Below are positions 18,661 through 31,060 of a DNA stretch of 64,000 nucleotides, piece after piece. The number at the start of each line of letters is the position of its first letter. Positions within the stretch are counted from its first letter, which is position 1. Location of the stretch: assembly GCF_047496725.1 (NCBI RefSeq), contig NC_132970.1:18094501-18158500 (forward strand). Reading direction: 5' to 3'. Made by a program: the position numbers and the translations under genes. Origin of the DNA: Anoplolepis gracilipes (taxonomy: Eukaryota > Arthropoda > Insecta > Hymenoptera > Formicidae). The notes under the pieces are model-generated. The model ran no database searches. It saw only the letters and a list, made by a program, of their open reading frames with translations, and was not told where the DNA came from.

Positions 18661-20595
18661 GTAGATAATGCATTCAAATCAATACTGAAAATTTGTAGAT
18701 AAAAATGCGATGGAGAAACAACGTGGCTCGTTCGGGCGGAAGCGCGCTTATTATTTTTTTATCGAGCGAAGCCTGCGCTCAACGAGTTACGATTAGTGCC
18801 ATAATGTCATAAGAATCGTAAAGATTAATCAAAAATCGTGTCATGTCGTCTTAATCGTTACAGGTCCACGCGCACGTCATTTTTTGCGCATTTAAACGCG
18901 ACGGACACTTCACACAGAAATTATTCTAATAATTTTAGATATATATTCGCGCATAAAAGTTAATCGTAATATAAAATTATTCAAGTATTTGTAATTGTTC
19001 GTAATTTCGTTATTCGAGGAAAAAAATGTGAGTTGTCGTCAAGATATTTTTTGATATACACTCTTACTTTTTGATGTAACGGATCGCGACGACTGAGATT
19101 CGACGAGTAGCTCATTTTTTCCTTTTTGTTTTTGTTTTTTTTTTTTAATGACAAAATGTTGCACAGATTCCGTGATTGCGTTTTGAATTTTATAACGTTC
19201 TATTGAGCGCAGTAATTAAGTTCCATGTGTTCGTACAACTGTATCAATGTTTATGCGCGTTCCTGACCTAAAAAATAAAAACGAACGCTATTCTTAACTC
19301 CACTCTCTCTTTTGATTTTCCTTTCCTCTCACACACAGATACAAAAATAATGATGAATTTCTTTCTTATTTTAAGATTGTAAAAAAGTTGCAACATATAA
19401 AATATATCAATTATGTAGATTTTCTAAAAAAATGCGTACAAAATTTATGAAAATTTCTATACCATAATAAAAAAAAAAACATTAAATATAGAATTGGCAG
19501 ACAACACAAAAATATGAACAAAATATAGAAATTATATTAATATTGTAATACATAATAGTATCAAAACTTTTGTAGAGCAAATAATATTGATCATTGTTAC
19601 AACCGCGTTGTAAAAAAATAAATAAAAATATGAAAAAATAATTACATAGAAAAATATATATAAATAAAAATAAATAAAAATGAAAAAAAAATTAATAAAA
19701 ATAAATAAATAGAAAAATTGAAACAAAATATCTGTCACAAAAGAAAATTATTAGAGTTCTGTGATTCTCTTCATAAAATATTTACACACTAAAGAGAAAA
19801 AGGCATGAATATTATTTTTCTACATCTACACATTTAATGTGTTGACTTTCTTGACAAAAATTTTATTTTTATTATCTTATAAATGTTCACAATTATTAAT
19901 TATAATACAAGTTTCAGATTTATTATTTATCCTCTCTTTAATATGTTTTGTTTATAATTGTAATTGTAGTTTTTATATTTTGTTATAATGTATATTTTAA
20001 ATGTAGATTTTATCTATTTTATCGAAAATTTACGATATCTCATATATGAATATTCTTTTTCTTTCGCAACAAATTTATCTAGAAATATAAAAAGTAACCG
20101 CGAATCGAAAAATGATTTTGATCACAGTGAGAAATCCAGTGATATTCGTAAGTAGATGCTTTCTGTATGAAATATCAAAGTTATCTTTATGAATTATTAC
20201 TAATAGTGATATTAAAAGTAAATAAGACTTAACAGATACAGATATATATATATACTTATGTAATATGACGATTCCATATGTCCAGTATCTACGTGCGAGT
20301 AAATACATAAGTATATAAACTTTAACAGACTCGTGCATTTCGCGTATGTATTTATAGAACACGTCAAAGCGAAGTAAATATATCTTAAACCTCGCTTTTG
20401 AATAATTCACGTTAAATGTTTTTGCTGCAGAGAATTGCTTTTTTTGAAAATTTGTTTAGACATTTAATAACAAAATATGTAATATTTATCAAAGCACTTA
20501 ACAGATTGTATGCAGACCTGCAGGAACAAAGTGTCCTGATTGTGATAAAATAAATAGGGACTCTATAAACATCTTGTATATGTCGTACATATCAC

Positions 20596-20623
20596 ATAGG
20601 TAAATATATATATATTTACCTAT
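20596..20623. repeat. Perfect 28-bp palindrome
   Basis: ATAGGTAAATATAT followed directly by its exact reverse complement. It could form a cruciform; no function is visible. Confidence 0.9.
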
Positions 20624-22590
20624 CGTTATATAGGTCAGCACAAGTCGTCAAATTTTGGAACGATTCGCAGGATCTCTCTAAGTCTTCTTGTTATGAAGAC
20701 TCTTCTTTAATTAATTATCACGTGCAATGAAGAAATTCATGTGAATTTCTGTGAATTAATTAGAATATAAAAATATAAAAATAACTATTAGAGTCAAATT
20801 AACAGCATTACCAGCGAGTAATTACGAAAATTTTTCTTCATGTTCTCATCGCTAAATTAATTGCCTGAATATTCAACAATGATAATATTTCTTTAACATT
20901 TAATTGCTAAAATGTAATGTATTTAACGTAAAGTTATTTTGCTTGTGAGTAAATTTATCGGAACGCAAATGGAGAAAAGATAAGTGGGCGAGTTAACACA
21001 CTAAAATATGTGAATATATATTACAGACCATTATGTCCGAAAAAGAGAAATAAGATAGAATAATGCTATGCATTATTCTAGCAACCGGAAAAGTGTACGA
21101 TTACGTGTTCATATATAGCTACATTTATATGTGCAGAAAAGCACATATTCCGCTACTAATGGGCAGTCAATTAAACTTCCTCGACATTTGCTTTAATTTT
21201 TCGGGTGTCGTTTTTTTTTTTATAGAATTTCTGAGCAACTTTTGGTCACAAAAAAAATTGTTACGCGTAGCATTTTATGGTTAAAATTATATTTAACGTA
21301 AAAAAAATTACAAAGAATAAAATCACTCATTTTGTTGAATTAAAAATTTTTTAACTGCATTTAAAGTTGCATTTTATGTTGTATATTATTTTGTTAATTA
21401 CTATGTATTGATTAAATTATGTTAATTCTGACATTATTATTATTTTTATTATTTTTTATCTTTAGTTTATTAAATGCATAGATACTAATTCATATATTTG
21501 GCTATATATAAATCTGTTAATATTATTGTATGGTAAAAATAGAATTTATTATTATTATAGTTAATCTTTTTGCACTATTAATTTGGAAGAAACAATAAAA
21601 CTATATCTAAAACATTTTAATTATGTTACGTTATAGCAAACGTAATTAACAAAATAAAAGAGGAATAATTGTCAATTTGTAGACGCGATAGTCGATATCT
21701 ATATCAAAGCAATTACATCTATACATTTGTACACAATTATTTACATAACCAATCCCATTAGAGAAGCAATAATTTAATAAACGACAAAATTAATATGCGA
21801 ATAAAGCAATAAATTACATTCAATAACATCAGGTTTACGTGACATAAATTCATTGAAACTCAACTGTTTAAGTTTTAATATTAAGATTAATAATACTAAG
21901 TGGAAATTATTTTATAAGTTATATATTTAATAAGTTATTAAATATATAATTATTATTATTTAATTGTTATCTTTATAAGTTTTATATTTAACTGTATATA
22001 TATATATCTTCTTTTCTTTCTGTATTCATTTAATTTAAAAAAATCATGAAAAGACTTTAGACTAAAAGTTGAAATTGAAATTGTTAGCCGCAAAGTATGG
22101 CATGTGACAAAACCAAAACGCGACCAAAACCGTCAAAGTTTCGAAAAAAATTTGACCAGCCTTTTGGAAACTTTTAATAGAACATCGGAGAATCGAGTCG
22201 GAAACGAAACTTCAGCAGTTCTGCGCAAAAATTGTCATCGTAGATGAAAGTCGAGGACAATTACGACGCCTTCTCGAAAATAGAGTTCAATTTCTACCAA
22301 TTGGTAACGATGACAGATTTACAATGTTGTCCAGGATCATAAGATCGATATTTTTGTCCAGGTTATAAGACAGCGAGTTATTCCTTCCGTTTTTCGGCTC
22401 GAGTGAATCTCGAGTCTCGTTTGATGTTGAAAGCTAAAAAAATAATCGCTTTCATAAAACGTGGCCGATCAAATGTTTTTCAAGAAAGAACGTTCATTAA
22501 GAAATCAGAAAGACGTTGGCAGGCTCGTATACCGTATAACAATTAATGCTAATTTAATGTATATCTTCTCAGTCATAATAAAAGTGTAAC

Positions 22591-23340
22591 CTATTTTTTT
22601 TTTTTTTTTTTTTTTTTTTGTTCACTCGATTTATCGCGGTCGAGCTGTTCTTCGTCGTTGTTATTGTTGTCGGATAGTCTCGATGAACGCATACGGTGGC
22701 CGCGCACGCGGAGCAAAAGGGTTACTCTATCTAATAATAAATAAATAATGCGCCACGCGCTATCCGGGACGCGGCAAATCGGATCAACGAACGGCCGGAT
22801 GACTCCCTTTTCGTGGCAAAACCGATAATAAAAGGCTACGATGGACAAATAGAGGCAAAAGAGGGCAGATGATCAACACTTTTTTTTCTCTCTCCTCTCT
22901 TCTCTCTTTTTTTTTATTAGAGGGAAAAACATTTTATAAAAAAAAAAAAAATGTTGCCAGAGAAGGGGAAGAGCGCACGGTCTAGGATCCTCTAAAGAGG
23001 CCTCTTCACAGAAGCGTTTCACGCTCGGCGAGTTCATTGCCGGGCTTCATATCCTGCGGATCGATCCCCGTGTACGCTCGATCGCGTCTACGGCAAGTCG
23101 ACCGACGAGTGGCGCTTCTCCGAGCCACCCTTGTTTACACCCTATCTCTCTTTTGCTCCCATGAACGTGTAAAAAAAGGTATGACGGGTATCACGAGCGC
23201 GATGCGCTTTAAAGATAAAATTATCTCTCCCGTATTGCGCCGCAACTTGACTCCGACCAAGCGAAATAAACATGTCTTCAAACATGGATATTATTTTCAA
23301 GATATTTTTGTACGATCGTGGGATGGGGAAATGAACTTTA
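22591..23340. other. GC-richer island next to a poly(T) run; no gene read
   Basis: A run of about 26 T (22594-22619) is followed by CpG-rich sequence up to about 23340. The 85-residue minus-strand and 107-residue plus-strand frames are not recognisable. It could be an enhancer, a promoter or an old insertion. Confidence 0.4.
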
Positions 23341-26300
23341 TAAAAAAAACCTCTGTATAAATGCGTGTTTCAAAATTTCAATTGTAAAAATAATTTTCTT
23401 TTATTTCGTAAGATATCTTAAGGCCGCGAATTTACTTGCAATCATATTTTGCGATCATTTTTGTACGTGGAAATTTTAAATATCTTGTAATACTGTAAAA
23501 TAATAAGTCGATCTTTATTAAATTTTTATGCAAGAAACATACATAAAAGAAAGTTTGCTGTGCAAAAAAAATATGCAAAGAAAATAATATATTGTAGAGA
23601 TTAATTAAATATTGTAGAGATTAATTATCGTCTCTCTCGTTGTTTTCTACACTTTTGCTCTTTTGTTTTTTATACGCAGTAAATTTCTACGTTATATCAC
23701 GTGGTCAATCGATCCACCCATCCATCCATCTAATCGCGCTCTAGAAACGCATCGCACTCTCCTTTCCGTCTTTGTCTAACCCGGTTTGCCCAGGTTCTCT
23801 CTCTGTTATTCCGCTAAAACTTTTCTTCTTCCACATCCGTAACGACCCTCGACCCAATCTGGGGTAAAAAGTTCAGGTTCTCCACGCTGACTCGCACTGC
23901 ACGATTTCACTATACCCTTTTCTTTTCTCCCTTTCTTTCGCTTTTGCCTTCACGTGTGCTGACTCGAAATTAGCCGTCGTAAGAATTACATCTAATGTAC
24001 ACTGTATCATGACTTTCAATATATCCGGCTGTTGATTAAACGAATTTATTGACAACGAAAAATACGGATCCGCCGCCTCGAGTTCCCTTACTTTTCACTT
24101 TACACCCCCTCTATTGTCCATTCACTGACATGAAAAAGTTTTTTCGTGTACATACTTTCGCAATCTTCCAAAACGTCCACTGCGAAGTTATCCCCTCGAT
24201 TTCGATATCGATATCAATACTTCTTCTGCACGTTCTCTTTTTATTATATATACGTTTATATCATCTGTTCCCCTGATCTTTCTTCTATTTATGTCCCATC
24301 ATCGCGATTTATTCACCCGTACTATCTAACAATTCTTTTCTCATCTTTCATCAACGTCTCAGGACAAGAAATTTCTCTTCCTCTCGAGAGACGTACATTT
24401 TTCTTTCGCCCTTCTCTGCCTTTCGTGATCTAAATTAATGTCCCATAAAGCGTGTCAAATTCACTTTGAGTAACCTCTACTTTGGTTTTAGCTCCAATAT
24501 CAATCAATTGTAGATTTACAATGACGTTAAAGTGTTCTTCATATTTTATAGATTTATTTATATTTCATATTTTCTATTTAAATATTTTGCTAGAAATTTT
24601 TAAGAAAATAACTGAGGAAAAGAAATATTTTGTAATAAAAAAGAATCTCCTGCGCCTGTCTTTTGAAATAAAATAAAAAGGGAGAAAGAGTGCGATATTG
24701 TGCAGTTTCCCCTCTTAATAAAACATGTAGTCAGGCATACATTTATATACAATCCATAAGGATAAAAGTGTTTATCCTTTTTAACAAAAGTAATGAAGAA
24801 AATAACTTTGTAAAATAAAGAGGTACATGCTAAAAAATTATTTTACTTACTCAACTGCATAGATTAATTGCTGATTTTGAAAATGAAAAACTCGTAATTT
24901 CACAAAATGAACAATTGAATCAATCATTTTCAAATAATTTAATTTTCTTTCGTAAAGTTGTTACTCGCGTTGCCTACTGTATATATTTATAATAAAACAT
25001 TGAAACACTTATATAATGCCAGTAAAAAACCAATTAAATGATAATTGATTTCTTTATCCATTTTTACAAAAGAAAAAGAACAGGATAAGCAAATAATTTA
25101 CATAATCTGTCTCTCTGCTTGATATTGTTGTAATTTACAGAGCACTAGGATCTGATCGTCTTACATTGTTTATATACATACATTGATTATACGTCGTCGT
25201 GTTTCTCTATGATCCACCTCGTATAAATTCCAACGGTTGTAAAAGCAGATAAGAGCTTTCATTAGTCGACTTATCGGTGCATTATTCGCGTACTGAATGG
25301 TAGGAGTAGTATCGAACATATAGGGGTTTTCGAATCTAATGGTGAACCTCGGGAAATTGAAGGGTTCACGCTGCGTATCGAAAGGCGCGGTAATAGAAGC
25401 GAACAGAGGTATTTACTTTCCTCGTACTGCGTCTCTAAACTCTTTTCAACAGTTTTTGCAGGTTGCCGGAAGTCTAGAGATCCCGATTAATCAACTGATA
25501 GAGGATTAATCTGCACCATATTTTTTTTTTTTTTCAAGAGAAAGTAAACCAACAAACAAGCAGAGGCTTCTTCTTCTGCTTGTTTTGATAATTTTACACA
25601 TTTTGTCAACTGTTGTAACTAAAAATTCTAAGCTGTACCTTGTGTACGGCTGTTAAATAATAAATTATTTTGTAGTAATTTTATTGTGGTAATTTTAATT
25701 TCAAAAATTTTTTAAATGTATGCAGAAAATAATGTTACAATGTGACGTTTTTTTCAACAAAATATTATAAACTCTATAATTTAAAAAGTTACGAGAAAGT
25801 ATACTTTAATTAAATTTCGGGGATAAGAAAAAACATTTTAATATTTTTTTTGTATGTAAAGTACTTCACTTATTACCTATAAATGAATGTGACAATGTTT
25901 TAACGATGAGATCAAGAGACTTCCTTAATTACGATTTTATGTCAACTCACATACATGGGAGGTTCATACATAAATCTAATTATTAACTGTCTAATTAATT
26001 ATTAATTTGTGTAACTGAACGACTGAAGTGGCTCATTGACATTATATGAGCATTATATCAGCAATTAACGCGGCTTAATCGATAGGTACAGCGAAGCGAA
26101 GCTCGTGATTAATCGGTCAGGAGAGTTGCAGTTCTCTCATCGGATTGCATTAATAAGGACGATGCACTTAGCGACGAGAGTCCACTTGACCTACATAAAT
26201 GCAACGATAATATGATAATTGTTGTCGCGCTCCGTGATATCCGGAAGAAAAAGCAAAGCGAATTAATTGAAAATATTAAGTCGTAAAATTCTTACGATTT

Positions 26301-26577
26301 AACTGCAACATTTATCCACGTAAATGTAGGATTTATAGATTTAACGATGCAATAAAGGCATTTTTATAAAAGTAAGTTGACACATTAATTTTTGAACAAG
26401 ATTTATACAAAGTCGGGCTAAACTCATTTTGATTCTGAGTTATGATTTCTTCCGTTCGCCTGCGAAAAGTGTACTAAGGGAACTTTGAGATCATTTATTT
26501 CAATTGCCAATTGCCATATCGATATGATATGAAATGACTCTATGGTTACGATTCTTTACGAAAAGTAACCACTGCAT
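23341..26577. other. AT-rich and pyrimidine-rich non-coding DNA
   Basis: No supported gene. It includes a short direct repeat of ATTGTAGAGATTAATTA at about 23591-23627 and a pyrimidine-rich stretch at about 23700-24430. Frames within the pyrimidine-rich part encode Leu/Ser/Phe-rich peptides without domain signs. Confidence 0.6.
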
Positions 26578-27417
26578 TTAAGGAGTCATGCTCAGGAATT
26601 TTGAAAAAATCGATTTTTGGGTTTTGACATTTTCCTGAGTATAACATCTGAAGAATATTATCTGTAAGTTTCAAATTAATTCGAATAAAATTGACGGAGT
26701 TACAAGCATTCAAAGTATACTTCGCGCAAGTATAGTGCAGCAACTGCACGCAGGGAAGAATGCTTCGTGGGCAATATCAAATTGATGTTTTAGAGGCTAC
26801 AACTTCTTCCGAAAATTTATTATACGAGCCTGAGATAATTCTACGTAAGTTAAAAAATAAATATTTTATTTAAGTGTAAACCTCTTTTGAAACTTTAAAC
26901 GTGTTTTTCTCAAAACTGCATTATTAAAATCGGTGACCAAGATAGCTGAAAAACTACTGCATCGATTTATTTCAAATTTTACAGGCTTTTTTTACATATA
27001 AAAAGTTAGTCCTTGAACGAAGGATTTTTTTTCGATGTATAGTTTTTTTTTTAATTCATGAAAAACGCGATTTTTTTCATCGAAAATCAGAAGTTTAACT
27101 TTAGACGTCTGTCATTTTGTCCCAAATCAATATTTCGACAAATTGTTCGTTTAAGAACTAGATAATTTAATATATTAAATAAATCTATGCGAATTTTTTG
27201 CACCGTAAAACAAGTTTTTCAAAAGGACCTTCGAAAGAATTGTTATATCCTTTTCATTTATTAATATTTTTAATAAAAAAAATTATGTGAAATTTGTAAA
27301 AACATACCCTCTTCAAATATAAAAACTTTTTATTTTTAAGTCTTATATAGTTTTTGAGAAAAAAATTCCCAAAAATCACGTTTTTTTTTGGCTTCCTGAC
27401 TGAGCATGACCCCTTAA
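26578..27417. mobile_element. Non-autonomous TTAA-flanked transposon (piggyBac-type MITE candidate)
   Basis: The left end is TTAAGGAGTCATGCTCAG (26578-26595). The right end, read inward on the other strand, is TTAAGGGGTCATGCTCAG (27417 back to 27400): one mismatch in 18. After a small offset both arms share GATTTTTGGG. TTAA at both outer ends is the hallmark target duplication of piggyBac-class elements. The 840-bp body is AT-rich with no transposase frame, so it would depend on an enzyme made elsewhere. Confidence 0.85.
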
Positions 27418-27725
27418 GAGAAAATGGAAACATGAAAATATTGAAATAGCGAGAAACATTTTTTTTTAATACGCTAAAAAACATGAAAATTTACAAAAGA
27501 ATATTTTCATGTTTCGCGGTGCGTAATACCTACACAGAGCGATTTACACGTCTAATAATAATGTTTATAAAAATAATTCAAATATAATACAGTCTTCAAG
27601 CGATTAATGAGGGCGAACTGGAAATGTGGCGTACAATCTATTAAAAGTAACGTTCTACACTCTCGGGACATACGCAAACGGCGGGCGCGAATAACCGTAA
27701 AATGTCAATAAATTAATAAGCTAGC
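27418..27725. other. AT-rich non-coding DNA
   Basis: No gene or repeat boundary recognised between the TTAA element and the GC-richer island that follows. Confidence 0.5.
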
Positions 27726-29260
27726 TTGGATCCGTCCTCTTCTTCCTTTTATAAGGGGAACAAAAGGGAGGCTTTTACGTGCAAGGCGACTCGTAACCAC
27801 ACGCAAAGACAACGCTCGGCTAAACTCGCAGACTATTCTCATAGCAGCCCGTTTGCTAATTCATGCGAGGATACTACGTCGCAACTCTTATTTGCTCCGC
27901 TCAGTAAATTGCTAAGCGAATTATTCACGCCGTTGATAAAAGAGAGGAGAACGCGACGGCGCGTTCGATCAGTGCTTAGCCGACCTTATCTAAGTTCTCT
28001 CCTGGTTTCAGGTGTCTTTACACCTTACACCCCATTTTCTCCTATCAGTCACGGACACACGTGCGGCCTCCTCCTCCTCCTCCTCCTCCTCCTCCTCCTC
28101 CTCCTCCTCCTCATGCTATATTCACTCTCGCCTCTTCTCTCCTCTTTTACTTTCTTTTGCTTAACGGGATTCTATAACCACGCTCTCGCCAGCCCTTTGC
28201 GAGCTCGAGCGTTTCTTATAGCTGCAATATTTACAGAAAACTTAACCCGCGCAAAAACTATTCACGTTAATAGATATCGTCAGATATACTGTTTATGCAG
28301 GGAGTGTCTGTTTGACCTACGAATATTGGATACATCCTTCGAACATCGGATACATCCTTCATGATTTCGCGCGCGCGCTTTAAAAAGACTGAAGAAGCAT
28401 ACGCGCAAAATAAATGACGCGGTAAAATGTAAATTAAGCGTGCACAATGCAAGGATTTCACTTGGATGCGGCGGCGCATTCGGGTCGCAGTTTCTTTATC
28501 CACTCCTTGACGCTCTACTTTAATTCCTCCATTATACTCCAAGTAGGATCGACCTCATTTTATTGCATCGTCCCATTCAGCCGGCGCGCGGCCGATGCTT
28601 CGTGTTCCTTCAGGGTAAATAGCACAAACGACGGAATCGCCGCTCTTCCTCAAGGAGATTTATTCGCTTTCTTGTCGAACGCGCGCCGACTTCTGATAAC
28701 CGAAGAGCGAGCGATATCGATGGAAAATCAGACGGCCAATTAAGTAAGGTTCGACGGCGCTTCGGCTCTTCCATTTTAAACCCACGTTCTGATCGTTCCC
28801 GAGGCAGGAGGTAATGTTTCAAACGATCATCTTGACCGAGCACACAATTCGTTCGGTTATCTCTCCGTTCCCCCCGCTCCTCCTCTCCCTCTCTTTCAAT
28901 TTGCGATTAATTAAAATTGGAGGTTTACCCGTCGCGAATACCATCACGGGCGTGTCACGGTTTAACGTTTTGCCCGCTCCCGGGTCAAATGCCGGGACGC
29001 GTGTTGTAACCTTTCGGGTTCTCGGGTATCGAACTTTTAATCCCACGAGAAAACTGGAGAACCGAATGCTGCTGAACGTAACATCCGAGAGAGCGGCTAT
29101 CGTTTTCGTCACGTATGAACGTGACATTCCGTTCGTGTCGCGGTCGTTCGAGTCCCTCTCTCTCTCTCTCTTTCTCTACGTATATATATAGACGGTTTCC
29201 ACTGTCCGGTAAACCGTTCGATTCCCGACGTTGATTTTTGAACATACGAAAGAGCGAACG
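27726..29260. other. GC-richer island with CTC microsatellite; no gene read
   Basis: CpG content is clearly higher than in the flanks across about 1.5 kb, and open frames on both strands are longer than elsewhere. None contains a recognised domain, and the longest (212 codons, plus strand) starts with TTG and runs through a (CTC)n Leu tract. A regulatory region is the likeliest reading; decayed coding sequence is an alternative. Confidence 0.4.
28066..28112. repeat. (CTC)n trinucleotide repeat
   Basis: About 15 consecutive CTC units seen directly. Confidence 0.95.
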
Positions 29261-30299
29261 AAATATATTCCGCGTTTGTCCGTTTGACCCGATATTGGCT
29301 GCTGCACGTTGAATTTCCTATCAGGTATGAAATATTTCGCGGTATATAATAATAATCGTCATGATTATTTCTCGGAATAGTTGAAACGTGAAATCATCGT
29401 CAGGTTGTATGACTTTTCATGAAATAAAGAGAGCTAATAAATGTTTCCCTCTCACGTAATAATTACTTCCTCTCTACGACAAAGAAACATAAATATATCC
29501 GCACAATCATAAACATATAGCTTTGGCTGTGTCGAGCTTTCGATTGTGTGCATTCAAAAGATTCGTTTGATAAAAGAATTAATTATTTCGAGCATTTTCA
29601 GAACATTAGAAGCAATATGAATTATTAATGCTATTCGTTTTTACGAAGAATAAACTTGTTAAGTAATTCACTAACTAAATAATAACTTGACTTTTGCAAT
29701 GCAATAGTCAAGTTCTTGATAAAATAAATCTTTTATCAAGAACTTGACTATTGCATTGCAAAAGTACTGAATAACGTAAAAAAGTAGTCAAATAGTAGTA
29801 GTATAACATCTACTTATTCTGTTAAAATTGTAAAAAATTCATTTGTCAATTTGCACGTTAAAAAAAAATTTTCCATTTTTCTTACATCCAACATCTCTAA
29901 ATTATATTACTTAACTTATCCGAAAATAAACTTCGTTAATTAATCTTCCAATTTTATCTCACCTCCCTAATTTTTCTCGTCACAGTCTTTCGGCCACTCA
30001 CTCAATTAATCATTGTATTTATTACAGCATCAAAAAGATATAATTCACGCGTAAAAAGAAGAAAAATAAATTCTTTTTCAGATTAGTGCTATATGTATAT
30101 TCGAAATTATTTCGGAAAGCGGATATTTGAGTTACATCATATCGTCTGTCTAATCAGATTCATTCGAATCAATTTGGATATTACAATTTCGCCAGAAACC
30201 GCAGTCTCTGGCAAAATAAATAATAATGTAACTACATCGAACGTTCTTGCAGCCGCATTCCGTATGCAAATTCGTCAAGTTGTTCGCGAACGCGCGAGT
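29261..30299. other. AT-rich non-coding DNA
   Basis: No gene read. The notable item is the perfect hairpin at 29690-29765, listed separately. Confidence 0.55.
29690..29765. repeat. Perfect inverted repeat, 35-bp arms, 6-bp loop
   Basis: The left arm 29690-29724 begins ACTTTTGCAATGCAATAGTC and the right arm 29731-29765 is its exact reverse complement. The loop is TAAATC. A transcript from either strand would fold into an unbroken 35-bp stem. Animal pre-miRNA stems usually contain mismatches, so a young fold-back insertion is as likely as a small-RNA precursor. Confidence 0.95.
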
Positions 30300-30429
30300 T
30301 AAGTATCCCGTTTCTCGGGTAATCGTATCGTTACGTGTGCATGTATGGTATACCAGGATACACGATGAACATCGAGAAAATGAGGCGGAAAGAAAAATGA
30401 AGGCGACGAGAATACAACGGGTAGATGGG

Positions 30430-30460
<31 letters not shown>

Positions 30461-30657
30461 TAGGATAAAGACAACATGACAAAACAAGAAGGGGGAGACG
30501 GGGGGTACAACACAGAGGAAGAGGGCGGAGGGTGCAACGACGATGTGAGCAGCGAGGCACGAGGGTGTTAACTGTCCTTTGAGCCTCGTCGACTGAAACA
30601 TCTCACCCGTGCTACGTCTCACTCTCGGTCCATGGGGTGATCGGGCTAGTGTGTAAG

Positions 30658-30725
<68 letters not shown>

Positions 30726-30855
30726 GTCGAGCTGCGATGGCAAGGTAGATACATGGTTGACTGCCTCGTAAAAAGGCATTTTCGCAGCTCCACTGTGCCC
30801 AAAATGGCGGATACATCGGCTCCGGGGGCCGTGTAAGCATCGTGTAACGACATAC
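30300..30855. other. Low-complexity GC-richer interval with GA and GT microsatellites
   Basis: It contains a GA tract at about 30430-30460, purine-rich sequence to 30535 and a (GT)n tract at 30659-30722. If the minus-strand exon at 30856-30903 is real, this is the start of its first intron. Long minus-strand frames here come from the repeats. Confidence 0.5.
30659..30722. repeat. (GT)n microsatellite, about 64 bp
   Basis: Uninterrupted GT units after a TGTGTAAGTGTTT lead-in. Confidence 0.95.
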
Positions 30856-30903
30856 CTGATTACCCATAGTGACCAGTGAGCCGAGGGTGTCCCTCTTCGC
30901 CAT
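30856..30903 (-). CDS. Candidate first coding exon of an unidentified minus-strand gene (partial)
   Basis: Reading the minus strand from 30903, the start context is good (GAGGATGG, A at -3, G at +4). The 16-codon peptide is MAKRDTLGSLVTMGNQ, ending in a consensus donor ATCAG|GTATGT (exon ends at 30856, GT at 30855-30854), phase 0. Sequence upstream (30904-31060) is CpG-richer than average, as expected for a 5' UTR or promoter. I do not recognise the gene, and no further exon can be traced at lower coordinates, so its introns would be long. A chance combination cannot be excluded. Confidence 0.4.
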
Positions 30904-31060
30904 CCTCCCTCTCTAGTTATGATATGCTTCGGTAAGTCGTTAAGAACGCATCTCGTTGGACTCCAGCCTCCGTATCATGTTATGGAAGACTATCCAGTCT
31001 TCCATGGCGTATAATCGCTAGTATTATTAACGACGTAGCCCTTGTGCGGGTCTTGCGCGT
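30904..31060 (-). promoter_or_regulatory. Possible 5' UTR or promoter region of the minus-strand candidate gene
   Basis: Relatively GC-rich DNA directly upstream of the candidate start codon. It contains a 10-bp-arm hairpin at 30982-31005 (ATGGAAGACT, ATCC loop, AGTCTTCCAT). No TATA box is placed convincingly. Confidence 0.3.

Larger units (their letters stand above)
15258..22590. other. Gene-poor AT-rich interval
   Basis: No supported gene. Visible structure: a near-duplicate of ATGATTGGTGCTGCT at about 16867-16902; TA-rich palindromic sequence at 17760-17860; a diverged repeat of about 51 bp at 18511-18660; an A-rich AATAAAAAT-type tract at about 19610-19720; and a 28-bp palindrome at 20596-20623. 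Open frames here are short and AT-biased. Confidence 0.6.

Noticed and set aside
27726..28364. 212-codon plus-strand open frame
   Set aside because: It starts at TTG, passes through a (CTC)n poly-Leu tract and has no domain or homology that I recognise.
29140..29225. GTTCGAGTCCC and GTTCGATTCCC words resembling tRNA B boxes
   Set aside because: No acceptor stem, anticodon arm or T stem can be paired around either word.
30299..30903. Long minus-strand frames with Thr-His repeats
   Set aside because: The repeats come from the GT microsatellite. Only the first 16 codons from 30903 are kept as a candidate exon, because of the splice donor.
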